64,000 nt of DNA from contig NZ_JAOQMX010000018.1 in the NCBI RefSeq assembly GCF_025960985.1, positions 1 to 64,000 on the forward strand. Reading direction: 5' to 3'. The notes under the pieces were generated by a model that was not told the DNA's origin, made no database searches, and saw only the letters and a list, made by a program, of their open reading frames with translations. This document shows positions 17,424 through 26,439 of the stretch, piece after piece. Source of the DNA: Flavobacterium psychraerolatum (GTDB taxonomy: Bacteria; Bacteroidota; Bacteroidia; Flavobacteriales; Flavobacteriaceae). The position numbers were made by a program, and so were the translations under genes. Numbering within the stretch: the stretch's first letter is position 1; each line of letters begins with the position of its first letter.

Positions 17424-19379
17424 TTGATGAAAAAGTATTCAAGTTTAGAAAAAAAAATTACTAAACTTAGTCAGAGATTACATTTTGATAATTTAAGTTA
17501 TCTACCAAGATGGATAATTGTAATTATCGATTTTGTGGTGCTTGTTGGTGCCTTTTTTATGACCTTTTTATTATTTAAAGGTATGGGATTGGATTATGTG
17601 AAAATGGATTCGATATTTCTATATTTCGGAACATTTCTATTAGTCAATCTTTTTTTCTTTTGGTTATTTAGAACGTATTCAGGAATTATAAGGCATTCAT
17701 CTTATATTGATGCTGTAAAACTTTTGTTCTCACAGACTTCATTACTTATCGTTTTTATGTCATTTAATTATACACATTTGTTAATATATGGATATAAAGC
17801 ATTTTTGAATACCTCCTTGTTTATCAACGTAGTGATCTCATTTTGTGGACTTTTTTTGTACAGAGTAATAGTGAAGCAAACGTTCGAATTATACTTTACT
17901 CATCAGAATAAAGATGGACTGACTAAAGCCATTATTTTTGGTGCAGATGCAAATGCAATATCAGTAGCTAATGCTTTGAAATTAGAATCTCCTTTACGTT
18001 TTAAAATTGTTGGTTTTATAGATAAAAATAAACAAAACGGAACCAAGCGAATTCTAGATTTACCGATTTTTGCTCAAAAGAAAAAAATTCCAACGGTATT
18101 GCGCAGTCAAGGCGCGCAAGGTTTAATTATCGCCGATAAAAGTTTGTCAAAACAAGAACAGATGACTATCGTGGATCAATGTTTAGAATACAATTTAAAA
18201 GTATTTACGGTCCCCGCAATTTCGGATTGGGAAAACCAAAAAGAAATTTCGAGAAAAGTGAAGAAAATTCAAATCGAAGATTTATTAAATAGAAACCCAA
18301 TCGTACTTGATAACAGATTAATTTCTAGTCAATTAAAAGATAAGAATGTTTTAATCACTGGTGCAGCAGGTTCAATCGGTAGTGAGATTGCACGTCAGGT
18401 ATTGGGGTTCTCTCCCAAGCGATTAATTATTTTGGACCAAGCAGAGACACCTTTACACAATTTAAATTTAGAAATTGAAATTTTAAAACCAAAATCTAAA
18501 ATTAAATCGGTTATTGCAGATATTAGAAACAAAAAAAGTATAACCGCTGTTTTTGAAAAGTACAGCCCTCACGTTGTATTTCATGCTGCTGCGTACAAGC
18601 ACGTTCCGTTGATGGAGAGCAATCCGAATCAGGCAATACAAACAAATGTGGAAGGAACTAAAAACTTAGCAGATCTTTCTTGTCAATTTGGAGTTCAGAA
18701 ATTTGTTATGATTTCCACAGATAAGGCTGTCAACCCTAGCAATGTAATGGGGGCAAGTAAACGTATTGCAGAGAAATATGTGCAATCGTTACATTTGAAA
18801 AATCTAAGCTTGGGAGAAAGTACGACCAAATTTATTACTACTCGTTTTGGAAATGTTTTGGGTTCGAATGGATCTGTAGTACCACTTTTCACAAAACAAA
18901 TTGCCGAAGGTGGCCCAATAACTATTACTCACCGAGATATCATCCGATATTTTATGACTATTCCTGAAGCCTGTCAATTGGTATTAGAAGCGGGTGCAAT
19001 GGGGAATGGTGGCGAAATCTACATTTTTGATATGGGTAAACCGGTTAAAATTATTGATTTGGCGTACAAAATGATAAAATTAGCAGGATTCATACCAGAC
19101 AAAGATATCGAAGTCAGGGAAATTGGACTTCGACCAGGAGAAAAACTATACGAAGAGTTGTTAAACGATACTGCAAAAACATTACCTACTTATCATGAAA
19201 AGATCATGATTGCAGAAGAAATTCAAGAAGAGTACGAAAATTTACATGTTTCAATTAATTGTTTGATCGATACTTCAAAAATATCAACTAAAGAAGAGAT
19301 TGTAAGGATGATGAAACAAATCGTACCTGAATTCAAAAGTATGAATTCAGATTATGAACTGTTGGATATTAAAAATTAA
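17424..19379 (+). CDS. pglF: PglF/WbpM/FlaA1-family UDP-sugar 4,6-dehydratase, membrane-bound
   Basis: A 651-aa enzyme with four N-terminal membrane helices (about residues 28-150), a CoA-binding-like Rossmann domain (about 165-290) and a C-terminal SDR dehydratase domain. The SDR part starts with VLITGAAGSIGSE near residue 309 and contains STDKAVNPSNVMGASKR. This is the layout of PglF/WbpM/CapD long forms, which convert UDP-GlcNAc to the 4-keto-6-deoxy sugar. It would feed the PglE/PglD/PglC homologues at 10725-13078. A strong terminator sits 53 bases after the stop, so this gene ends the first transcription block. Confidence 0.92.
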   Translation: MMKKYSSLEKKITKLSQRLHFDNLSYLPRWIIVIIDFVVLVGAFFMTFLLFKGMGLDYVKMDSIFLYFGTFLLVNLFFFWLFRTYSGIIRHSSYIDAVKLLFSQTSLLIVFMSFNYTHLLIYGYKAFLNTSLFINVVISFCGLFLYRVIVKQTFELYFTHQNKDGLTKAIIFGADANAISVANALKLESPLRFKIVGFIDKNKQNGTKRILDLPIFAQKKKIPTVLRSQGAQGLIIADKSLSKQEQMTIVDQCLEYNLKVFTVPAISDWENQKEISRKVKKIQIEDLLNRNPIVLDNRLISSQLKDKNVLITGAAGSIGSEIARQVLGFSPKRLIILDQAETPLHNLNLEIEILKPKSKIKSVIADIRNKKSITAVFEKYSPHVVFHAAAYKHVPLMESNPNQAIQTNVEGTKNLADLSCQFGVQKFVMISTDKAVNPSNVMGASKRIAEKYVQSLHLKNLSLGESTTKFITTRFGNVLGSNGSVVPLFTKQIAEGGPITITHRDIIRYFMTIPEACQLVLEAGAMGNGGEIYIFDMGKPVKIIDLAYKMIKLAGFIPDKDIEVREIGLRPGEKLYEELLNDTAKTLPTYHEKIMIAEEIQEEYENLHVSINCLIDTSKISTKEEIVRMMKQIVPEFKSMNSDYELLDIKN

Positions 19380-19431
19380 TAGTTTTAAATGTGACTGTAA
19401 TTACACCTTACTTTAAATGAAACAATTAGTC

Positions 19432-19470
19432 AAAAAAGTTTATTGGAATTAATTTCAATAAACTTTTTTT
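19432..19470 (+). terminator. Strong intrinsic terminator
   Basis: AAAAAAGTTTATTG (19432-19445) pairs perfectly with CAATAAACTTTTTT (19456-19469), with further pairs possible in the short loop, and is followed by a T-run. The flanking A/T tracts mean it could stop transcription from both sides. It lies between pglF (+) and the convergent phosphatase gene (-), and marks the end of the first half of the locus. Confidence 0.85.
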
Positions 19471-19666
19471 GTTAATGGGGTATATTTTTAAGACTCTAGA
19501 ATTCGAAAGTATTTTGGATAAGGTAATTCAACTTAAAAAAAAAACGGAACCTTTAGTTTGGTTCAGATATTTTAGATTGTAATTACTAACTAAATTTGCT
19601 GTTCTACTCAAGAAGTACAAAATGAAAATTGTGGTGATGTAGTTCAAAATGCCAATCAAATTCTAG

Positions 19667-20407
19667 TTATTCAAATGCAAAGAAGTTGTTATTGATGATT
19701 ATTTCTTTTAGAGGACTAAGATCTTTTATTTTTACCCTTTCATTAAATGATTCGACGTGATTAGTATGATGCACATCAGATCCAACAAAATCGTACAATC
19801 CTCCTTGCAATAGTTCTTCGGCTACATTGGCTACTTGCTTACCATAATATCCTGTTACAGCCAAAAGATTTAATTGAAATTTACAACCAGCTTTTTTTAG
19901 TTTTCGATATTCGGCGGTATTGGTATGATAAAATAAATACCGCTCAGGATGTGCCAAAACCGGAATATATCCAGCTACTTGCAAATCAAATAGAATACTA
20001 TACAATTGAATAGGAGCATTTATATAGGACATCTCAACTAATACATACTTATCTTTTAATGTTAGTAAGTTTTGATCTTGTACTAGGTGGGTGAAATTAT
20101 CATCCATGAAATATTCGGCTGCTGCTTTGAAGGGTAATTCAAACTGATGCGCTTGCAATGCTGCGACAGTATTGTTTTTAGTAGTTATTATTTGCTCACT
20201 CGTATTTTCCCAGACATGTTGAATAATGTGCGGAGTGGTAATAAATTGTGAGAATCCTATTGTTCTTAAGGCTGCGGTCATTGCCAGAGTATTCTCGATT
20301 GAGGTAGATCCATCATCTAAACTTGGTAAGAGGTGAGAGTGAATATCGATATAATTGTCTGGAATTAAATCTTTTAAGGTAGGTTTTTTTTTCGAAAAGA
20401 AAAGCAT
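19667..20407 (-). CDS. CpsB/CapC/YwqE-type tyrosine-protein phosphatase (PHP domain)
   Basis: A 246-aa manganese-dependent PHP-fold phosphatase. Metal ligands are visible: H23 and H25 in DIHSHLLPSLDDGS, a His in FITTPHI, another in LAHPERYLF, and the final GSDVHHTNH block. In Gram-positive systems such enzymes dephosphorylate the BY-kinase that controls capsule synthesis. Here it lies between pglF and wzm on the opposite strand, transcribed divergently from wzm. No BY-kinase is encoded in the window, so its partner would have to be elsewhere. Confidence 0.9.
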   Translation of the reverse strand: MLFFSKKKPTLKDLIPDNYIDIHSHLLPSLDDGSTSIENTLAMTAALRTIGFSQFITTPHIIQHVWENTSEQIITTKNNTVAALQAHQFELPFKAAAEYFMDDNFTHLVQDQNLLTLKDKYVLVEMSYINAPIQLYSILFDLQVAGYIPVLAHPERYLFYHTNTAEYRKLKKAGCKFQLNLLAVTGYYGKQVANVAEELLQGGLYDFVGSDVHHTNHVESFNERVKIKDLSPLKEIIINNNFFAFE

Positions 20408-20493
20408 GAGGTCTTTTTTATATTACAGTACAAAGTACGTTATTTTTCAGCAATACTTAAGGTATTCGACTGTTATTCCTTTAAAGAAATAAG

Positions 20494-20501
20494 TATATTT
20501 G
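20494..20501 (+). promoter_or_regulatory. Possible -7 promoter element for wzm
   Basis: TATATTTG fits TAnnTTTG and lies about 70 bases before the wzm start, in the divergent gap between the phosphatase and wzm. I see no clear -33 TTG partner. Position and orientation make it the best candidate for the promoter of the ABC-transporter block. Confidence 0.4.
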
Positions 20502-20571
20502 TATGTGACAAGCAAAATCACATTCACTCTGTAGCGCTATTAGCATGCAATTTGAATAATTAATCTAGTTA

Positions 20572-21441
20572 ATGAATCCTAAAGAAAATAATACCAGCCC
20601 TTGGTTGTTTGAGATCAAGCCCAAGAGTAGCTTTTTTACCTTAAACCTGAAAGAAATTTGGCAATACCGTGATCTACTTTACTTATTTGTACGTCGTGAT
20701 GTTGTAACAGTTTACAAACAAACCATTCTGGGGCCGCTTTGGTATTTGATTCAGCCTTTATTTACCTCGGTAACTTTTACAATTGTTTTTAATAATCTAG
20801 CTGGCATAAGTACGGGGGCTGTGCCTTCTTTTTTGTTTAATTTGGGCAGTATTACAATTTGGAATTACTTTTCGTCTTGTCTTACAGGAACCTCAAATAC
20901 GTTTGCGACAAATGCAGGGATTTTCGGAAAGGTTTATTTTCCAAGAATAATTGCGCCTTTGACAACTGTCATTTCAAATTTAGCACGATTCGTCATTCAA
21001 TTGTTGATATTTTTTGGTTTTTTCATTTATTTTTATTGGAAAGGAGCCCAAATTAGTTTTAACCAATGGTCTATTTTACTACCGATTGTAATTATAGTAA
21101 TGGGAGTTTTGGGATTGGGATTAGGAATGATAATCTCATCAATGGTAACAAAATATCGAGACTTGAACTATTTAATTACTTTTGGGATTCAGCTATTAAT
21201 GTATGTATCGGGGGTTTTTTATCCCATGAGTTTAATTCAATCTAAAATGCCAGAGTATGCATGGATAATACAATACAATCCTGTTGCGTACATAATTGAA
21301 ACTTCACGATATATGTTGATGAGCGTTGGAGAATTACCCTTGTTAGGTATGGTTTACACAACAGTTGTAACGATTGTTGTTTTTCTAGTTGGAATACTAC
21401 TTTTTAATAGAACAGAAAAGAATTTTATAGATACTATTTAA
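20572..21441 (+). CDS. wzm: ABC-2 type polysaccharide exporter permease (Wzm)
   Basis: A 289-aa inner-membrane permease with six hydrophobic helices. The N-terminal amphipathic part ends in YRDLLYLFVRRDVVTVYKQT and leads into GPLWYLIQPL, the signature of Wzm/KpsM/TagG permeases that export a complete polysaccharide on its lipid carrier. It pairs with the Wzt-like ATPase at 21731 after an unusually wide 289-base gap with no gene in it. This gives the locus an ABC route besides Wzx/Wzy. Confidence 0.92.
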   Translation: MNPKENNTSPWLFEIKPKSSFFTLNLKEIWQYRDLLYLFVRRDVVTVYKQTILGPLWYLIQPLFTSVTFTIVFNNLAGISTGAVPSFLFNLGSITIWNYFSSCLTGTSNTFATNAGIFGKVYFPRIIAPLTTVISNLARFVIQLLIFFGFFIYFYWKGAQISFNQWSILLPIVIIVMGVLGLGLGMIISSMVTKYRDLNYLITFGIQLLMYVSGVFYPMSLIQSKMPEYAWIIQYNPVAYIIETSRYMLMSVGELPLLGMVYTTVVTIVVFLVGILLFNRTEKNFIDTI

Positions 21442-21730
21442 GTTTTCTTTGGATTGATTAAGATAAGTTTATTAATCGCAATTGCTAGTAGAGTAAGTCA
21501 AGAACCTTATTTTACGTAAAAGGGATAATGCTTATGGAATATAACTATTTGTCCAATAATTTCCACTGACGGTCAGAGCTGTCAAAGAGTTTGATTAGCA
21601 TACATGAGATAATAAAAAACTAGATGGAGTGAGGAGGGATTAAGTAACAAAAGATGTCATAGTCTATCTAATACTTCACTTTAATAATGAAAAAAATACT
21701 CTTTTAAATAAAAGGAGATGAATTGATAAA

Positions 21731-23002
21731 ATGAAAGACATAATTTTAAAAGTCGAGAATATTTCCAAACAATATCGTCTAGGCCTTGTGGGTACTGGTA
21801 GCTTAATGCATGACATTAATCGCTGGTGGTACAAAATACGCGGTAAAGAAGATCCATATTTGAAAATTGGAGAAGTCAATGATCGCGCTTCCAAAGGGCA
21901 AAGTGATTATGTATGGGCTCTGAAAGATATCAATTTTGAAGTAAGTCGTGGCGAAATAGTTGGGATTATTGGGAAGAATGGTGCCGGAAAATCTACTCTT
22001 TTAAAGTTGTTATCACGTGTTACTGCACCCACTACTGGAAGTATAAAATTTGGAGGAAGAGTAGCTTCTTTACTTGAAGTGGGTACGGGTTTCAATGGTG
22101 AAATGACAGGTAAAGAGAATATCTATCTCAACGGTGCCATTCTAGGAATGACTAAAAAAGAAATAACTTCAAAGCTGGACGAAATTATAGAATTCTCAGG
22201 CTGCGAGCGGTATATTGATACACCTGTAAAACGATACAGTAGCGGAATGTACGTGCGATTGGCCTTTGCAGTAGCTGCTTTTTTGGAACCTGAAATTCTA
22301 ATTGTAGATGAGGTTTTAGCCGTTGGTGATGCCGAATTTCAGAAGAAAGCTATTGGAAAGATGCAGGATATCTCTAAGCAAGGTGGAAGGACTGTTTTGT
22401 TTGTCAGTCATAATATGGCGGCGGTAAAGCAACTCTGCAATCGAGGTATTATATTAGAGCAGGGTAAAGTAATTTTTGACGGGGGAATTGACCAGACTTT
22501 AGAAAAATACCTAAAAGCAAATCTCAATGATCTCAATGATAATTTTTATGGTAACGGAATAATTAAAAGGGCATCTTTAAAATTTTGCGGGGAGAAACTG
22601 TTTTACAATACAACTTTTAAATTAGAGGTGTTTTTTGAGTCAAATGTTTTAATAACTAATCCGATTTTAGGAATAGTGATAAAGGACTTAGATGATGTAC
22701 CTTTAATAGGCGTAAATAATAGACATTATCTATTTCACAAATTAATTAAAGAGTCAATATATAGTGGAGAAATTACCGTTGAAATAGATAAGTTAAAATT
22801 ATTTCCAGGTGTTTATAAGCTAGATTTGTTTTTGGGAGACTCAACCACTGATTTAGAAGTGCAAACAGATGTTATACAGTTTGAAGTAGTTGAAGATTTT
22901 CAAGAAGAAATTATCAATACATTAAATTTTAAAATTAATAAAATTTTTCATCCTAACGTCAAATGGGAGTGCAAAACTATAATAATCAAAATAGAGGAAT
23001 GA
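21731..23002 (+). CDS. wzt: ABC polysaccharide exporter ATPase with C-terminal sugar-binding domain (Wzt)
   Basis: A 423-aa ATPase. Walker A is G81-KNGAGKS-T89, the signature is around S170-S171-G172, Walker B is LIV-D193-E194, and the H-loop is LFVSHN. The extra C-terminal 160 residues (about 260-423) have the beta-rich look of Wzt carbohydrate-binding domains, which in E. coli O8/O9a recognise a capped chain end. AGGAGATGAA at 21713-21722 is an unusually good ribosome-binding site for this window. It overlaps the methyltransferase gene by 4 bases, which suggests linked function. Confidence 0.92.
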   Translation: MKDIILKVENISKQYRLGLVGTGSLMHDINRWWYKIRGKEDPYLKIGEVNDRASKGQSDYVWALKDINFEVSRGEIVGIIGKNGAGKSTLLKLLSRVTAPTTGSIKFGGRVASLLEVGTGFNGEMTGKENIYLNGAILGMTKKEITSKLDEIIEFSGCERYIDTPVKRYSSGMYVRLAFAVAAFLEPEILIVDEVLAVGDAEFQKKAIGKMQDISKQGGRTVLFVSHNMAAVKQLCNRGIILEQGKVIFDGGIDQTLEKYLKANLNDLNDNFYGNGIIKRASLKFCGEKLFYNTTFKLEVFFESNVLITNPILGIVIKDLDDVPLIGVNNRHYLFHKLIKESIYSGEITVEIDKLKLFPGVYKLDLFLGDSTTDLEVQTDVIQFEVVEDFQEEIINTLNFKINKIFHPNVKWECKTIIIKIEE

Positions 23003-23697
23003 AGTTAATTAGTAAGCGTATTCTAAGAATATTTAAAAGAGTTTTGCTCAGATTTCGCAACTCGGAAAATTTGTATTATGAGAACTTATTTATTACAAAT
23101 CCAAAATGGAATTCAAAGGCACCAAATGATGAAGAATATAAAAGGTGGTTAATAATTCAGTCTTTTGTTGAACAGACATATTATGAGCAAGAAAATCTAC
23201 AAATTCTAGACATAGGATGTGGAAGAGGATGGTTGTCAAATTTACTTACTAAATACGGTAATGTTACCGGTGTAGAGCCTGTTAGGTCTGTTGTTGGTCA
23301 TGCAAAAAAGATGTTTCCTCATTTAAATTTTATTTGTGGAACAACAAAGACCATTTTGAAAAAACAACAAAATAAGTTTGATTTAATTATCGCTTCGGAA
23401 GTAATTGAACATATATCAGATAATAAAAAAAAGGAATTTGTTCAGGAAATAGCTATGCTTTTGAAAGATAAAGGATATTTAATTATTACTACTCCCAGAA
23501 AAGAGGTGGAACAATTATGGAATTCTTATTCTAGTCAAGACCAACCAATTGAAGATTGGATTGGAGAAAAAGAATTAGTTGAATTAATTTCGGCCGAAAA
23601 TTTCACTACACTAAAACTAGAAAGATTTTCAATAGCTCCTATTGAAGGCGCTGCAGAAATACTAATTTATCAACTATGGTTATTTCAGAAAAAATAA
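22999..23697 (+). CDS. Class I SAM-dependent methyltransferase
   Basis: A 232-aa protein. I start it at 22999, where ATG overlaps the wzt stop as ATGA, rather than at 22963, which would overlap by 40 bases. The AdoMet loop is ILDIGCGRGWLSNLL, followed by VTGVEP as motif II and FDLIIASEVIEHI as motif IV. It probably methylates a sugar on the polysaccharide. Coupling to a Wzt with a C-terminal domain suggests the chain end, though that is inference. Confidence 0.87.
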   Translation: MKLISKRILRIFKRVLLRFRNSENLYYENLFITNPKWNSKAPNDEEYKRWLIIQSFVEQTYYEQENLQILDIGCGRGWLSNLLTKYGNVTGVEPVRSVVGHAKKMFPHLNFICGTTKTILKKQQNKFDLIIASEVIEHISDNKKKEFVQEIAMLLKDKGYLIITTPRKEVEQLWNSYSSQDQPIEDWIGEKELVELISAENFTTLKLERFSIAPIEGAAEILIYQLWLFQKK

Positions 23698-23708
23698 ATA
23701 GTAGTTTT

Positions 23709-24590
23709 ATGATCTCCATAATAGTTCCATGTTACAATCAAGCGCAGTATTTACCTGAAGCTTTGCAATCGGTTTTAAATCAAACCTGGCAGCATTGGGA
23801 ATGTATAATCGTAAATGACGGTAGTCCTGATCAAACTGAAGAAGTTGCAAAAGAATGGATTGCCAAAGACTCTAGATTTAAGTACCTTGCCAAAGAAAAC
23901 GGTGGGTTGAGTAGCGCTCGGAACAGTGGCTTGGATATGGCAATGGGAGAGTATATTCAATTTTTAGATGCAGATGATTGTTTACATGAATCAAAATTTG
24001 AAAAGTCATTGGAGTTCTGTGAACAGTTAAATTTAGATTTGATTATTTCCAATTATGTGTCATTCACCAAAGATATAAGTAAAACAAATCCACCTCGTTT
24101 TAACCTACAAGAGTCTTATTTTAATTATGAGAAAATTGTCTTTGAATGGGATTTTGAATTCGCAATACCAATACATTGTGCTATTTTCAAAGCAAAATAT
24201 TTTAAGGGATTTAGATTTCCAATTCATTTAAAAGCAAAAGAAGATTGGATAATGTGGATTTCAATTTTTAAACAAAATCCAAATACGGGTTTTATTAATA
24301 AACCGTTCGCATTGTATAGAGATCATTTAAGTAGTATGACAAGAGATAGACAAACAATGCAATCTAATTATGTTAATGCATTACTATATTTGAAAATTAT
24401 TTTGAATGATAATGATTTCAATAAATTATTGACCTTGATATTGACGAATCTATATTCTAAAATTGAAATAGCTGAGTCAAATTTTTTAAAAATTAAGAAG
24501 TCTAAAACTTACCAATGGGGTTCCAAAATAAGGAATGTGGGGAATATATTAAAAGTTGAAAATTGGTTTCAGTCCAATCCTCAAAAATAA
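23709..24590 (+). CDS. Family 2 glycosyltransferase
   Basis: A 293-aa GT-A enzyme. I start it at ATG 23709 (MISIIVPCYNQAQYLPEAL), 11 bases after the methyltransferase stop, because the extra 11 residues from 23676 break the family start. It has VNDGSPDQTE, ENGGLSSARN and donor motif D87-A-D89-D90. The N-terminal 90 residues are very like those of the 26436 gene, so the two share a recent ancestor. Donor and acceptor unknown. Confidence 0.88.
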   Translation: MISIIVPCYNQAQYLPEALQSVLNQTWQHWECIIVNDGSPDQTEEVAKEWIAKDSRFKYLAKENGGLSSARNSGLDMAMGEYIQFLDADDCLHESKFEKSLEFCEQLNLDLIISNYVSFTKDISKTNPPRFNLQESYFNYEKIVFEWDFEFAIPIHCAIFKAKYFKGFRFPIHLKAKEDWIMWISIFKQNPNTGFINKPFALYRDHLSSMTRDRQTMQSNYVNALLYLKIILNDNDFNKLLTLILTNLYSKIEIAESNFLKIKKSKTYQWGSKIRNVGNILKVENWFQSNPQK

Positions 24591-24596
24591 ATTGGA

Positions 24597-25532
24597 ATGA
24601 AAAAAGTTTTTGTAATAATAGTAACATATAACGGAATGAAATGGTTACCAGAATGTTTAGCATCTTTGGTAACTAGTACTGTTCCTGTGACGATTCTTGT
24701 TATAGATAATAATAGTACGGATGGCAGTGCATCGTATATTGAAGAAAATTATAATGATGTTATCCTTTTTAAAGAAAAGGTCAATTTAGGTTTTGGAAAA
24801 GCGAACAACATTGGCTTGGCTTATGCTTTGGGACAAAATGCTGATTATGTATTTTTATTGAATCAAGATGCATTTGTAGAGCCAGAAACCATCCAGAATT
24901 TAATTAACGTAGCTTGTGAGCACCAGGATTATGGGATCATTAGCCCTGTGCAACTTGAGTATTCTGGAAACGCATTAGAAATGTATTTTTATAAGTTTAT
25001 GGCATGTACTGCGACTAGAAATTTTTATTCAGATTTTGTTTTGTCCAAATCTTTAAAAGCTATATACGAAGTTCCTTTTATTCAAGCAGCAGCTTGGCTT
25101 TTGCCAATAAGTACATTGAGAAAAATTGGAGGATTTGATCCAATATTTTTCCATTATGGAGAGGATGATAATTATTGCCAAAGAGTACTATTTCATAATT
25201 TAAAAATTGGTGTAGTTCCTAATGTTTATATTAGGCATGATAGTAACATGACACCAAAACCCATGGTTCCGCTGTTCTCAGATTTGTATTTTTTAAATTA
25301 TGAAAAACAATTGTATATTAAATATGGAGATTTGAATTGTGATTTTTCTGTAAGTAATATTAAAATAGAAAAAAATAAAATTTTTAAATTACTAATTTTT
25401 GGTTGTTTAAGCTTTAATTCGCAAAAAATAAAAGGCGCTTTTAAACAGTTAACACTTTTAAAAGAATGCAATAAGAGAATTAGAATTAGTAGAAAGACTA
25501 ATGAAATTATAAATGCACATTACATCAGTTAA
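24597..25532 (+). CDS. Family 2 glycosyltransferase, rhamnosyltransferase-like
   Basis: A 311-aa GT-A enzyme with the WbbL/RfbF-like pattern: IIVTYNGMKWLPECL, VIDNNSTDGS, VNLGFGKANNIG and LLNQDAFVEP (Asp91), then GGFDPIFFHYGEDDNYCQR. Proteins with this motif set are often rhamnosyltransferases, and dTDP-rhamnose genes lie 7 kb upstream, but the donor is not proven. It begins 6 bases after the previous GT. Confidence 0.87.
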   Translation: MKKVFVIIVTYNGMKWLPECLASLVTSTVPVTILVIDNNSTDGSASYIEENYNDVILFKEKVNLGFGKANNIGLAYALGQNADYVFLLNQDAFVEPETIQNLINVACEHQDYGIISPVQLEYSGNALEMYFYKFMACTATRNFYSDFVLSKSLKAIYEVPFIQAAAWLLPISTLRKIGGFDPIFFHYGEDDNYCQRVLFHNLKIGVVPNVYIRHDSNMTPKPMVPLFSDLYFLNYEKQLYIKYGDLNCDFSVSNIKIEKNKIFKLLIFGCLSFNSQKIKGAFKQLTLLKECNKRIRISRKTNEIINAHYIS

Positions 25533-25596
25533 AACATTTTTTGAAATTACAATAAATGAGTTGCTGAATTGATAAATTGAAAAGAACTATATACAA

Positions 25597-26439
25597 ATGA
25601 ATACAAAAAGCAATGTTACGGTTGTTATTCCTTGTTACAATGATGGGAAATATATAGCGGAAGCCTTGCAGTCTATCTACAATCAAACCCTCTTGCCAGA
25701 GAAAATTATCATTGTAGATGATGGTTCCGGTATGGAAACACAAAAAATGTTAGCAAAGATAAATCACCCATTACTTCAAATTATTCGTCAAGAAAACCAA
25801 GGAGTTAGTGTGGCAAGAAACAGCGCAATTGCAATTGCCCAGACTGATTTTATTGTCAATCTAGATGCCGATGATTATTACGAATCGACTTTTATAGAAA
25901 AAGCAGTAGCAATATTGGATGGTGATAGTAAAATTGGCATGGTAAGCAGTTTTTGTCGAGCTTTTATAAATAGTAAAACTCTTGAAATAATAAAACCATT
26001 AGGAGGAACTGTAACGGACTTTATTGTTGTCAATAATGGTAGGGCGAGTGCCATGTTTAGAAAAAGCTGTTGGGAAAAAGTTGGAGGTTTCGATGAAAAG
26101 ATGATAAGTGGCTATGAAGATTGGGAGTTTTGGATAGCAGTAACCAAAAATAGTTGGTCTATGAGTATCATACCAGAAGTACTGTCACATTATAGAATTA
26201 AGAAAAGTTCGAGAGATCGTACGGCAATAATAAATCATGATTTTGAATTGAGAAATTATATATTTAACAAGCACAGAGATGTGTATATATCAAATTTTGA
26301 GTTTTATTGTGGTGAGTTGTTAAGACAAAATTCATTATTACGTATTAGCTTGAAAAATGCTAAAGAATCAAAAGAGTACGTTTTGGGCAAAAAGCTTTTG
26401 GCACCAATACGGTTTTTTAAAAAAATAGTATTCAAATGA
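25597..26439 (+). CDS. Family 2 glycosyltransferase
   Basis: A 280-aa GT-A enzyme with VVIPCYNDGKYIAEAL, VDDGSGMETQ and donor motif D90-A-D92-D93, followed by GGFDEKMISGYEDWEFW. The C-terminal half (YEDWEFWIAVTKNSW onward) is closely similar to that of the next gene at 26436, while the N-terminal half is less so. It overlaps that gene by 4 bases. The specific sugar is unknown. Confidence 0.88.
   Translation: MNTKSNVTVVIPCYNDGKYIAEALQSIYNQTLLPEKIIIVDDGSGMETQKMLAKINHPLLQIIRQENQGVSVARNSAIAIAQTDFIVNLDADDYYESTFIEKAVAILDGDSKIGMVSSFCRAFINSKTLEIIKPLGGTVTDFIVVNNGRASAMFRKSCWEKVGGFDEKMISGYEDWEFWIAVTKNSWSMSIIPEVLSHYRIKKSSRDRTAIINHDFELRNYIFNKHRDVYISNFEFYCGELLRQNSLLRISLKNAKESKEYVLGKKLLAPIRFFKKIVFK

Noticed and set aside
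21442..21730. A hidden small gene or RNA between wzm and wzt
   Set aside because: The 289-base gap has stops in all frames at short intervals and no clear stem or conserved block that I can see.
22963..22998. Upstream start for the class I methyltransferase
   Set aside because: It would overlap wzt by 40 bases. The ATG at 22999 gives the 4-base ATGA overlap used repeatedly in this locus.
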